Assembly (NCBI GenBank): GCA_033807775.1
Contig: CM066312.1
Location: forward strand, 32,213,696-32,277,695
Length of the DNA stretch: 64,000 nt
Source: Saussurea involucrata
Lineage: Eukaryota > Streptophyta > Magnoliopsida > Asterales > Asteraceae
Direction: 5' to 3'
The notes beneath the pieces are model-generated. The model did no database searches and was not told the origin of the DNA. It saw only the letters and a program-made list of their open reading frames with translations. Each line of letters begins with the position of its first letter. Positions within the stretch are counted from its first letter, which is position 1. Position numbers and translations under genes: made by a program. Below, in pieces: positions 10,901-21,029 of this stretch.

Positions 10901-11195
10901 AGTCTTGTGGATGAGAAATCAACTACTAGACTATGATTTTCAGCTCTCCAAAATTCCAATCTATTGCGACAGCACAAGTGCCATCGCTATAGCAAACAAT
11001 CCAGTGCTACACTCAAAGACAAAACACATAGAAATCAGATATCATTTTATCAGAGATCATGTGATGAATGGTGATATAGAACTTCATTTTATCCCAACTG
11101 ATTATCAGTTAGCTGATTTGTTTACCAAACCTCTTGATGAGACAAGATTCAACTTTCTCATCAGCGAGCTTGGAATGCTGAACTTTGAAGGATAA
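7904..11195 (+). pseudogene. pol: Copia-2 Pol (protease, integrase, RT, RNase H) with one frameshift
   Basis: Pol makes the enzymes for copying and insertion. Counting from 7916, the protease site DSG is at residues 11-13. The integrase zinc site has H139, H144, C173 and C176, and the integrase core has D204, D267 and E303 (35 residues between the last two). Reverse transcriptase follows from about residue 620, with the YVDD site near 778 (about 10249). RNase H has its acidic residues in YSDSDFAG, TAEAEYVA, YCDSTSA and QLADLFTK. The upstream frame ends at 10420 and the rest is read from about 10390 to 11195 in the next frame. The shift sits at an A-run near 10383-10388, where Copia-3 has one A fewer. 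It could be a recent mutation or a read error. All catalytic residues checked are present. Confidence 0.93.
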
Positions 11196-11659
11196 ATCTT
11201 CAGCGGTTCACATTTAATCAGCGATACGTTTATACATTCTTGTATAGGCTCTGGATAAAATAAACTTGTACAATCCATTTCATCATCTTCTCTCTGAATA
11301 AATTGGGTTAAACTGATATCAAGGTATGTTTTCTCTGACAAAACGCATGAAAATGCAAGATTTCAAATTCTTTCATCGCTGAATAATATTTTTGAAATTT
11401 CTTAAAAACCTCACTGATATTTCTATTCAGTGCTTCATATTTTCCAAAGAGTCCCTGAGTTTTTCCTTCAAAACCTCAGAGACAACGAAAGAATGTGAAA
11501 GGACAGTTGTGACGTCATTGCAACGGATAACACCAGGCACGTTTCTTTTTTCTGACACACGTTTGCACGTTTCGTTGTCTATCCAATCAAATGCAAACAC
11601 GTGTCCGTGTCATGATGAAAAACTTTCCCGCTCAAGTTTTTCTCTCTCTACACTCTTCC

Positions 11660-11667
11660 TATATAAA
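11660..11667 (+). promoter_or_regulatory. TATA box of the internal (env-like) promoter, Copia-2
   Basis: TATATAAA lies 57 bases after CACGTG and 531 bases before the ATG at 12191 (about 135 after removing the leader intron). Copia-3 has its counterpart at 39585-39592 and Copia-1 has TATAAAAA at 22054-22061. Confidence 0.6.
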
Positions 11668-11790
11668 CACTCTCAAAGTTTATATTTGTCTTTTATGCGA
11701 GTAAATCTTTCTCCGCAAGAAAAGAACACTGTTGCATTTTGTGCTCTCAATCTTCAAGAACTGTTCATCATCTTCTTCATCAAACTCAAG

Positions 11791-12186
11791 GTTAATATGT
11801 TCTTATCTATTATCAAATGCAAATAACTTGTTTTCGATCTTATCATTGTTTTACACAAGATCAAACAAAAGAACTCAAAAATAAAATCATTTTCTTTCAT
11901 GGTTTTATAAACACAACCATTTCATGGTTGTTCTTCAAGTTTTAAATCTAAAATCTTAAACTTGTTCTTCTTTCGTATCCATCTTTTTTTAAACTGGAAT
12001 ACAAGGCTTATAGGTGTTATATTCGTTTTTTTTTTCAAAAAAAAAAACAAGAAAAACCCTAATCTTCATTAAGACTTTTTTTGTCTGAATGAAATGGACA
12101 AAATTCGAAAAATCTTAATGGAAATTTTCTTTCCACATTAAGATATTTCTTATTTGTTAACATCTTTGGTTGAACTGATAATACAG
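11791..12186 (+). other. Predicted 5'-leader intron of the Copia-2 env-like gene (396 bp)
   Basis: The donor is CAAG|GTTAAT at 11791 and the acceptor AATACAG| ends at 12186, four bases before the ATG. The body is T-rich, as plant introns are. Copia-3 has a matching pair (CAG|GTTAATAC at 39457, GATTACAG| ending at 39074, 384 bp), again next to the ATG. The exon side before the donor is conserved too. Confidence 0.6.
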
Positions 12187-12190
12187 TGAA

Positions 12191-14839
12191 ATGGCAACTT
12201 CAAAGCTGAATGTTACCGCTGAGTCCATCTCCGCTGATTCTGAGGAACTGGAAATCACCAAAGCTCCTCAGGTTAAGTTTGAGCTGGATCAACTAGACTG
12301 GACAAAGGCAAACAACCTTTCAGCGCTTCTCGAGTTTCCTCCTCGGAAGCAGGTATCCCATCTAGACGACGCTGTAAATTTTTTGAAGAATAGCCCCATA
12401 TACACAGCACTGACAATCACACCTCCTGCCAGTCAGCGTCTATTATCCCAATTCTGGTACTCTGCCAGACACACCAACCTACCCTCAGCCAAAGATCCAT
12501 CTAAAACCATCGACTGCATACTCAGCGATACTGAGTATGGCACCATCAAGATAACCCCCGCAATAATCCGCAAAGCTCTGAAATTCCCTAACGCTACCTC
12601 AGAAAATCCTTTCATTCCATTTCCTGACCACAAGAAGCACGCTGACAGGGAAGAAATCATTGCTTTCCTTGATGCGATGGGTTACATCTGGGAGACTGGA
12701 AGAGACAAGCTACCTGAGAAGAAGCTGACGCTGATAAAGAAATCCAAGATGCCCAGCGAGATGAACTTCATCTTCGCTCACCTGATCAGCTGCATGACAG
12801 CGAAATCCGGATCTTCTGATCAAGCCGCTCAACCTCAGCAGGCCATGGGTTACGCACTGCTGAAAGGTCTCAACATTGACTGGGCCTCCATCATCTATGA
12901 AGACCTCATTCAACGTGTTGATTCTGCCGCTGACCGACCAGCATGGGTTCCTTACCCGCGATTCATCAGCGCCATCTTTCAATATGGCCTGAAGGACAGC
13001 TATCCTGAAGAGGGTGATCTGAAACTCTCTCAGATTGGCCCTAAAGTTCTCGACTTCAAGCCTGTCGCCAACGAGGTACGTCTCTCTACTCTTCTCACTC
13101 TTCTAAATTCTCCGCTTTCTGTGGCTCCTTCAGCGACAATACCCATCGCTGATACCCCGGCCACAAAATCCATTCCTTCTAAGAAAAGGAAACAATCTCT
13201 TACCCCTCTTGATTCCAAAAGGATCAAGAAAACCAAGGAGCAACCCCAGCAATTGCATGCTGAAGACTCCTCAGCTCATTCTATAGAGCTGAAGGAAAGT
13301 TCCGTGGTACGCTCTGCCACACCAATTCAAGCCATCCCTTCTAAACCTACTTCAGCGTCCTTAAACGCTGAGGTTAGAACTTTGGAATCTACCCAACCTT
13401 CGTCAGTCTCTCAAAAGACTGATGAAGTACTTCTCAGCGAATCCAACGCTGAACTTGAAACCCAACCCCAATTCTTATCCTTCGCTCCTCCCTCTACTTC
13501 TTTGGACACTCCTCCAGTCAAAACTGGAGATGCCATCATTCAAGAAGCCGTTGAAGCTTCTCAGCGAATGACGAAGAAAGGACCTGCAGAGATCTCCATC
13601 CCTCACGTAACTTTTGAGGGAGATATGGAACACTATGGAGGGACTCGAAACTTTGATGAGTTCGTCAACGCTCCTGCAGGTACAGATCCCACCTTAAACA
13701 CTGTAACTAAACCTGAAACTTCTGAGCTTTCCTTTGTTCACAAGTACTTATATGTTACAGGTCCTTTTTTGGGAGACATCAACCAGTCTCTGAAGTCTAT
13801 GGAGATGAAACTTACGGATCTCACCACCGGTCTATCAAATAACTCTACAGCTGTAACAAACGCTGGAGAGAATCTGACGAAGCTGACTACTGTGGTGGAA
13901 AAGAAGGCCTCCTCTGATGACATCAAAGACCTTGATAAAACTCTCGCCGACTTTGCCAAAGTGCTCTCCGACATCTACACTGACTACACCAACCTCAAAT
14001 CATCAGTTTCCACCATTTCCAGCGAGGTTACAACGCTGAAGAAATCGGTTGGTACACTCGAAGGTGATATGTCAGTGGTCAAGACCGACTTGGGCTCAGT
14101 GAAGACCGATCTTAGTTCTGTCAAGACAATGATCGAGACGCTGGTGAACAACGCAAACAATCCAGCTCCTGCTCCGGCCCCTGCACCTGTTTTGGACTCA
14201 TTCACCGCAGAGGATCGCCAAGAGCTGAAGAAAATCACGCCTGCTATTTCTGGCCTAGAAGACAGAATAGCTAAGCTTGAAGGTTGTGTGAAAGTCTCTG
14301 GCCCAGAAGACAGAGACGACACCAATGCTGAATCTACCCATTCCTCCCCCGCCCATCATGAGAAAGAGGGGGAGAAGAGCGCTGAACAGGAGAAGAGCGC
14401 TGAAGATCAAAATAAGAGCGCTGAAGACCTTTCCCATGATGAATCTATCAGGGGAGAGGGTAATGAAGATCAGATTACTGGACCTCAGGGAGATGAAAAC
14501 CCTGAGGGAACCGAGAACCTCGCCTCTGTATCTGAGGGGGAGCAACTCGAAGAAGATGCTGAGGAATCCGAAGCAGAAGAAGACGAAGACTTCGACATCC
14601 CTGAAGCTGAACCATCCTCCTCTCCAAGGAACGATGATGATGATGATGAAGATGACGATGATTTCTTTGTTGTCAAACCTGCTCCTCGAACCAAAGCTCT
14701 TAAAGGTATTTCAATAAAAGAACCTTCAGGGGAGAAGACAAAGACAAAGCACTCAGCCTCTGGCGCTGAGAAAAGCAAAGACAAAGGCATCGCTGAAGAT
14801 GATAATCTGGCGATCCTACTTGCAAAGCCGATTTGTCAG
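12191..14839 (+). CDS. Copia-2 env-like protein, exon 1 (883 codons)
   Basis: Function unknown; called env-like only for its place after pol. Residues about 30-290 form a conserved globular domain shared with Copia-3 and, distantly, Copia-1. Shared landmarks are a QFW motif near residue 90, an EEIIAFLDAMGY helix, a Ser-Gly-Ser-Ser-Asp-Gln turn and a DWASIIYEDLI helix. The layout recalls the 'putative plant transposon protein' domain found in other plant element ORFs, a tentative match. A Ser/Thr/Pro-rich linker follows (310-500). A long coiled coil is predicted at 515-665, then Ala-Pro repeats and a very acidic tail (740-850). No signal peptide or membrane segment is evident. The contiguous frame ends at 14848, but GT at 14840 is a donor that joins exon 2 in phase. 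Confidence 0.8.
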
Positions 14840-14991
14840 GTACACTAAACTTATTTTTCCTTCCCTGATCATCTTTGAAAAATCAGTTATCCATTCCACA
14901 AACTCCATACACATCCACATTTTTTTTCTATCTTTTCTACCCAAGCTCTTCTACCCAGTTCTTATTTGTAAGATCGCTGCGTTTCAGCTAG
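14840..14991 (+). other. Predicted coding intron of the Copia-2 env-like gene (152 bp)
   Basis: The donor is TGTCAG|GTACAC and the acceptor GTTTCAGCTAG| ends at 14991, with a pyrimidine-rich stretch upstream. Splicing removes the stop at 14846-14848 and joins two frames of exactly 883 and 419 codons (the second including its stop) in phase 0. Copia-3 keeps both sites (36390 and 36232, 159 bp) although exon sequences have drifted. An alternative acceptor four bases upstream would run into a TAG or TGA stop. Confidence 0.75.
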
Positions 14992-16248
14992 TCCTCTCCC
15001 CTGTTTGAGGATATCGCTGAAAGATTTTCTATTGCGACTTCACCAATAATTCCAGCTACCGCTGAAGACATAATCCCAGTCTTAGATTTAAACTCTGAGA
15101 CTGATGAATCAGAAGAACAACCTCTCTCGCACAGAAACAGACCTTCCTCAGTTTCTCAAAAGCTGAGTGAAGAAGATCAAAAGAGGAGAGAAGAAATGAT
15201 AAAGCGATTCGAAGATCAGCGAATCATCCTAAGGCGCGATCAACTACCTTCAGTTCCTCCTAAGTTCAGAATTTCAAAAGCTGAATACCAGGATCATCTC
15301 AGAGCTGAACGCCTCATCGCTGAAAGGAAGGAAGCTGAAGATAAAGACAGAGAATACGCCATCAAGCTCACTCAAGAATCTGTCAAAGACCCCAAGCTGA
15401 AGCGTATTCCCATTCAAATCCAACGAAAGCTTTGGGAACAAGCCCAGAAGATCGTGGAAAAGAAAGCTGAAGTTTCTCAGACCACCCTGATCTGGTGTAA
15501 AGAGAAAATCCACTTCAGATATCGTCCAACGAAGATCAACAAGGTATTCATCTCTGGAAGAACCTCCATCGGAGTACCTATTGTTGACATCAAACTGTTC
15601 AGAGAAGATGACTCATCTGAAACCTTTCGTGCTGACACTGTAAAAAGGTATGGTCTCTCTGAATGGCTGGAGATGAGGTTAGCTATCCAACCATCAAAAT
15701 CTAAGTACAAGGATCATTTCGAAAAGCTGATAAACAGACAGATCGATTTGATATCTTCTTGTGTGGATATTCCTCCTGTTCCTGATCTAAAGCCGAAAAG
15801 AAAAAAGGACTCTCCAAGGAAGAAACGTCAAGATTCAAACTCAGGTCCTGTCATACGAAATGAAACTGGAATTGGTTTCTCTCGCGCTGAAGTACTTGGT
15901 CCTGATCCTGATCTATCTGCCCTTGACGTCTCTTTGCCACCATGTGAACTTTTCGTCCCTGGTAAAGTCATCAGTAATCCTTATGGAATATTCTTTCTTG
16001 ACTACGACGGACGTAAATGCTTTCAACGGATCGCTGAGCTTCCAATCACTCCAATCGAACAGCTCAAAGATCTCATCTACTGGTGCGACTTCAGAAAAGA
16101 CATTCAGGCACGACACCTAAAACCCTTGATTTTTGAAGCTGCTCTGAAGCTAAAGAATAAAGGAGAAAAGGTTCCTAACTGGATGATTCCAACTGAAAAG
16201 ACAACCCTTGATGAACTTCTCATTAAGGAAGAACCCTTTGAAGGCTGA
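14992..16248 (+). CDS. Copia-2 env-like protein, exon 2 (418 codons)
   Basis: It begins Ser-Ser-Pro-Leu-Phe-Glu-Asp right after the predicted acceptor and is open to TGA 16246-16248. Without splicing the first ATG would be at 15196. The first 170 residues are charged and probably helical (Glu/Lys/Arg-rich). The rest holds a compact domain with the landmarks GIGFSRAEVLGPDPDLSALD, a PYGIFFLDYDG strand pair and PITPIEQLKDLIYWC, all conserved in Copia-3 (35475-34981). The Copia-1 counterpart (26463-27257) has a similar block (RFGLVFQNPQGEVKLFVC). Function unknown. Conservation of the C-terminus in three elements argues for a real protein. Confidence 0.8.
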   Translation, partial: SSPLFEDIAERFSIATSPIIPATAEDIIPVLDLNSETDESEEQPLSHRNRPSSVSQKLSEEDQKRREEMIKRFEDQRIILRRDQLPSVPPKFRISKAEYQDHLRAERLIAERKEAEDKDREYAIKLTQESVKDPKLKRIPIQIQRKLWEQAQKIVEKKAEVSQTTLIWCKEKIHFRYRPTKINKVFISGRTSIGVPIVDIKLFREDDSSETFRADTVKRYGLSEWLEMRLAIQPSKSKYKDHFEKLINRQIDLISSCVDIPPVPDLKPKRKKDSPRKKRQDSNSGPVIRNETGIGFSRAEVLGPDPDLSALDVSLPPCELFVPGKVISNPYGIFFLDYDGRKCFQRIAELPITPIEQLKDLIYWCDFRKDIQARHLKPLIFEAALKLKNKGEKVPNWMIPTEKTTLDELLIKEEPFEG

Positions 16249-16515
16249 CAACAATCACCATTTTCTCTATTGTATCAGTCATCCTTCAGTACTTGTAATT
16301 TATTTCGCTTGTACTTGTAATCTTTCTTATTCATATTGTAACCTGATTCAAAGATTTAAAGAAAGATTTCAGCGAATGTACTTTACTCCATCAGTACTGA
16401 AAAGATCCCAGAAAACAGTAAAAGGGACAAAAATTTTATGAGTTCTTTTTATCCTTATGTTTTCATTAAATAGCAATTTTCTCTGTTGCTATGTCATAAT
16501 CAAATAGGGGGAGAT
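16249..16515 (+). promoter_or_regulatory. Copia-2 3' untranslated region and polypurine tract
   Basis: There is no gene. The stretch is T-rich and ends in AAATAGGGGGAGATT (16502-16516), the plus-strand primer site directly before the 3' LTR. Copia-3 has a slightly altered tract (minus strand, 34727-34713). Confidence 0.85.
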
Positions 16516-17479
16516 TGTTGATCCAAACCCTCAGTGATTTGATAATGACCCTATCTTAAATACTTAGTGAAAATTGTAAGTAAACAATATGTATCAGAGT
16601 TTCACTATCGCTGATAAGTACTAAGATCTTACAGTACTGCTGATAGGAACTCTCGCACTTTTAGATTAAACATTCAGCGAACACTGTTCACCATATCGCT
16701 GAGTCTGTTCAGTCCTTATGGTGATCGCTGATAAGTTAGTTGTTTACTTATGATCCCTGAAGACAAGATTCATGTCAACAAAGGTTCTACGCTGAAGTCG
16801 AAGATCAAGCTCAAGAACCAGCGACAAGTCTCCTAATGAACTGATGCGGATCAGCGAAGACTCAGATTTGTCCACTCAACGTGAAGTATCAAGTACAAGA
16901 CTTCAGCTATCGCTGAACTTTATCATCTGCTGAATAGTAAATGATAATCGCTGAATCAACGAAAGCTGATCATGAAGTCCTCCGTACAAAGTACTTTTGT
17001 CTTAACCTCCCTTGCACGCCACCGTACGAAATGTCAGAAAAGAACCTCCGAAAATCTGAAATCGTACAACCACTCTGATACTACACTGTTCATTCATGCG
17101 GCTACTAAGGTTGTCAACAAAGGTCAATGACATGCAACCAATCCGCTGATGACACGTGTAAAGTGTATACAGAATTGCATTAAATGCATGCAGTATATAA
17201 AGAGATGAACTCACTTCATTTGAAGTAACTTGCTAACTCTGGACAAGTTCAAATCTCTCAAGATAGGATTTTATTAGTAATCTCCTTATCTTTCTTAGAG
17301 CAAGAAAACCTTAGTGTTCCAACTTGTTTAGATTTAGGTTTATCCTTAATCTTGTTTCCGCAACAAGCTGTAAATTGTTAATGATTTATCAATAAACAAT
17401 TTAGAAAAGTAAAATAGTGTGTTTGTATTCAACCCCCCCCCCCCTTCTACAAACTTGTTTAAGCCTTTCGGGACCAACA
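16516..17479 (+). repeat. Copia-2 3' LTR (964 bp)
   Basis: Nearly identical to 4445-5414, differing by about two substitutions and the C run (12 against 18). TATATAAA is at 17194-17201. Confidence 0.97.
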
Positions 17480-20400
17480 AAGTTGCATATGTGAATGGCC
17501 TAAAACACAATCTACTCAGTGTAAGTCAACTCTGTGATACAGGATTCAATGTGTTATTCAAAAGAACTTTCTGCTCTCTGCAAAGTGAAGACACAGGAAT
17601 GGAACTTCTACGAGCCGAAAGAAAAGGTGATCTGTATCTGATGAATTTTTGTTCAACAACAAAGGACAAAGTTTGCCTTGTAGCTTGCGAAAGTAAAGAA
17701 GCCTGGTTATGGCATAACAGGTTCTGTCACTTGAACTTTCATACATTAGATAAACTGGTAAAACTTGATCTAGTTAAAGGTTTGCCTAATGTTAAATTTA
17801 ATAAGGATCACTTGTGTTCTGCCTGTGAAATGGGAAAACTCAGAAGAGCTTCCCACAGAGGCAAAACAGATGTGTTTTGAACTAGACCTCTGTACATGCT
17901 TCATGTTGACCTCTGCGGTCCCATTGCCATACAGAGCCTAGGTGGCAAGAAATACATACTTGTCTTAATTGATGAGTATTCGCGTTTCACATGGGTTGAA
18001 TTTATTCGAAAGAAATCGGATGTTCCAATCATCTTGATTAATCTAATGAAGAGAATCCAAGTTCTTCATGAATGCAGAATACAGAAGTTAAGAAGTGACA
18101 ATGGCACATAATTTAAAAACTCTGTCATTGAAGCCTATCTTTCTACAGAAGGAATATCACAGAACTTCTCTGCAGCACACACTCCACAGCAGAACGGCGT
18201 AGTCGAAAGGAAGAATCGAACGCTCGTGGAGGCAGCAAGAGCTATGCTATCAGCATGCGGATTACCAATGAACTTTTGGGCATAAGCGATTTCTACTGCA
18301 TGTTATACACAAAATCGTTCAACCATTGTGAAAAGACACCTCAAGACTCCTTACGAATTGATCAACAAAAGGCGGCCAAACATCAAATTTTTCATGTGTT
18401 CGGATGTAAATGCTTTGTTTTAAACGACATAGATTCAAGAGGAAAGTTTGAGGTAAAAGCTGACGAAGGCAAATTCATTGGATACTCTGCCACTTCCAAA
18501 GCCTACAGAGCATTCCTTACAAGATCTCGCAAAATCGTAGAAAGTATCAATGTTTCTTTTGATGATTCATTCCAAATGACTTTTGAGCAAATCAGTTCAG
18601 AACTCGAACTTAAAAGGGAAACCTCTGACATCTCGCAAACGAAAGAAGACTTAAATCTTCTATTTTTAGAGATGTTCCACGATGACATTGATCCTTCTGT
18701 TGGAACCATCAGAGTTTCTGAAGAACCATTATCTGTCGGACAAAATCCTACAGGTATGACTCTAACTGGTCCAAATAATGCTTCATCTTCTTCTGTAAAT
18801 ACTACAGATGCAAATGCCGAAGAAGAAAATGCAGAAGATGAAACATCAAGAAAAACGACCACAGAAGCTGCTGAAAAACAAACTCCACAATCCACAGAAG
18901 AACCAATTACAGAGGAAATTGAGGACCGAGACTATACGTCCTCAGATGAACAAACTCCACCACCACTCATACCAATCATTCCACAAATGGTAGAATCATC
19001 TACCAAGGCAAGAAGAACGACAGAGGCTATACAAGAAGAAGATCCACAAGAAGCTTCTAAAGAAAGGTTCGATGACATTGATGACCATCTTCCACGCACC
19101 ACTCAGTGGACAAAGAGCCATCCTCCAAGCCAAATAATTGGAGAACCTTCTGACTCAGTAAAAACCAAGTCTGCCACTGCTAATTTTTGTTTCTTTACAA
19201 ATTTTATTAGTGTGGTAGAACCAAATAAGATTTCTGAAGCCCTAGATGACCCAAACTGGGTAGACGCCATGCAAGAAGAACTTCTGCAGTTTGGGCGTAA
19301 CAGAGTATGGACTTTAGTACCTCTGCCACGAGGGAAACAGGCCATTGGGACTAAGTGGGTCTACAGAAATAAGAAGGATGAAGATGGAGTGGTCATCAGA
19401 AACAAAGCACGATTGGTGGCCAAGGGTTATAGACAAGAAGAAGGCATAGATTATGATGAGACTTTTGCTCCTGTCGCACGGCTCGAAGCAATAAGAATAT
19501 TCTTAGCCTTCGCAGCCCACAAAGGATTTAAAATTTATCAGATGGACGTAAAATCAGCTTTTCTCAACGGTGAAATCCAAGAAGAGGTTTATGTAAATCA
19601 GCAACCAGGGTTTGAAAGCTCAAAGTTCCCAAGGCATGTATACTTGTACGGACTGAAACAGGCTCCAAGAGCATGGTACGAACGACTTTCTACCTTTCTT
19701 CTAGTAAATGGCTACAACAGAGGTACACCAGATACTACCCTATTCTATAAACGTAAAAACAGTGAAATAATGCTTGTACAAATCTATGTGGACGACATAA
19801 TTTTTGGGTCTACTAATACAGAAGAGTGCAAAAGTTTTGAAAAACTCATGCAGAGTGAGTATGAAATGAGTATGATGGGAGAATTAACATTCTTCCTCGG
19901 ACTCCAAGTCAAACAAACATCAGAGGGAATTTTTATAAATCAGGCCAAATATGTCTCTGACATTCTTTTCAAGTATAGCCTCTCTGATACCTCTGCACTG
20001 AAAACTCCAATGGCCACTGGAAATAAGTTATCCTTAGATCCAGATGGCATCTCTGTAGAATGCACTCTCTACAGAGGCATGATTGGATCTCTGTTATACT
20101 TAACTGCAAGCAGACCTGACATTATGCATTCCACATGTCTTTGTGCACGTTATCAAGCTAATCCTAAGAAATCACATTATGATGCTGTTAAAAGAATCTT
20201 TAGATACCTAAAGGGGACCAAAACTCTTGGTCTCTGGTATCCACAGAACTCTGGCTTTTGTCTTAAAGCTTATACAGATTCAGACTATGGAGGATGCATG
20301 CTCGACAGAAAGAGTACCTCTGGGAGTTGTCAATTCCTAAGTGGTAAGCTAGTCAGTTGGACCTCCAAAAAGCAGAACTGTGTATCAACATCTACGGCAG

Positions 20401-20729
20401 AAGCTGAATACGTTGCTGCTGCTAGCTGTTGTTCTCAGGTTCAATGGATGAAGACTCAGCTAAAAGACTACGGCCACATTCTATTCAAAATACCCATCTT
20501 CTGTGATTCCGAAAGTGCCATTGCCATCTCTGCCAATCCTGTGCAACATTCCAAAACCAAGCATATCGATATAAGGTACCATTTCTTGAAACATCATGTT
20601 GAACACGGTACAATCGAGATGCATTTCGTGCCAACAGAATATCAACTTGCAGACTTATTCACCAAAGCCTTAGACGAGAAAAGATTTAATTTCTTAGTGG
20701 GTAAGTTAGGAATGACTAATATGATGTGA
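17480..20729 (+). pseudogene. pol: Copia-1 pol, second part (protease C-terminus to RNase H)
   Basis: The continuation of the protease interrupted at 4444 is readable from 17482. The integrase zinc site (WHNRFCHLNF and CSACEMGK) lies at 17709-17835. The integrase core has MLHVDLCGP at 17896, RSDNGT near 18096 and PQQNGVVERKNRT near 18187. RT has YVDDIIFGSTN near 19788, and RNase H ends at 20729. Lesions: TGA 17878-17880, a TAA at 18108-18110 directly after the second integrase Asp block, a TAA near 18283 after FWA, and a one-base frameshift near 18380. About seven codons are missing before LYGLKQAPRAW (near 19645), where Copia-2 has KLDKA. The RT and RNase H half is otherwise open over 2.4 kb, so decay is moderate. 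Confidence 0.92.
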
Positions 20730-20963
20730 AAATCCTCTGTAAGTATAGCTTTATCTTCTGTAAATAAGTATATATTTCTACTTTACTTAACTTATTGCTT
20801 TGATTGATTTATTTCTGTATGTAAATTCTCAATCTTAAATAGTTCTTGAAATCAGAGCTTCTGTAAGTCTGCTCAGAACCTCTGACGACCTCCACAGAAC
20901 CTCTGGAAAAACAAGACCTATGCTCAATACAAATCTTATCATTCTTTGATCCAAGCATAGGTC

Positions 20964-21029
20964 AAGGGGGAGCAAAAGGAAATTACTTGATCTACAGAGG
21001 TGATTAGATCAAGGGGGAGCAAAAAGGGA
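20964..21029 (+). repeat. Duplicated internal polypurine tracts of Copia-1
   Basis: AAGGGGGAGCAAAAGGA at 20964-20980 is repeated with small changes at 21011-21029. Both are kept in the inverted copy (about 870-945). They resemble the tract before the 3' LTR (GGGGGAGATTG). Confidence 0.7.

Larger units (their letters stand above)
11196..12190 (+). promoter_or_regulatory. Copia-2 post-pol leader with internal promoter
   Basis: About 1 kb between pol and the env-like gene has no coding sequence. It holds, in order, TGACGTCA (11510-11517), CCAAT (11583-11587), CACGTG (11598-11603) and TATATAAA (11660-11667), then a pyrimidine-rich leader, a spliceable intron and the ATG. The same boxes in the same order and spacing lie on the minus strand of Copia-3 (39743 down to 39585). 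The box identities are seen; promoter activity is inferred from the conserved layout. TGACGTCA and CACGTG are binding cores of plant bZIP/bHLH factors. Confidence 0.6.
4445..17479 (+). mobile_element. Copia-2: nearly complete, very young SIRE-like Ty1/copia element (13.0 kb)
   Basis: Complete layout: 5' LTR 4445-5414, primer-binding site 5417-5428, gag 5495-7903, in-frame TAA, pol to 11195, leader with internal promoter and intron 11196-12190, env-like gene 12191-16248 with one intron, polypurine tract 16503-16515, 3' LTR 16516-17479. The LTR ends are TGTTGATCC and GGACCAACA, an imperfect inverted pair with TG...CA. By eye the two LTRs differ by about two substitutions (one near 4711, one near 5238) plus the length of the C run, so insertion was recent. 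The only clear coding lesion is one frameshift in pol near 10383. It lies inside the pol of Copia-1. Confidence 0.95.

Noticed and set aside
12191..14848. A host gene captured by the element
   Set aside because: The same gene lies at the same place in Copia-3 and, distantly, in Copia-1, so it belongs to the lineage rather than being a recent capture. An ancient capture cannot be excluded.
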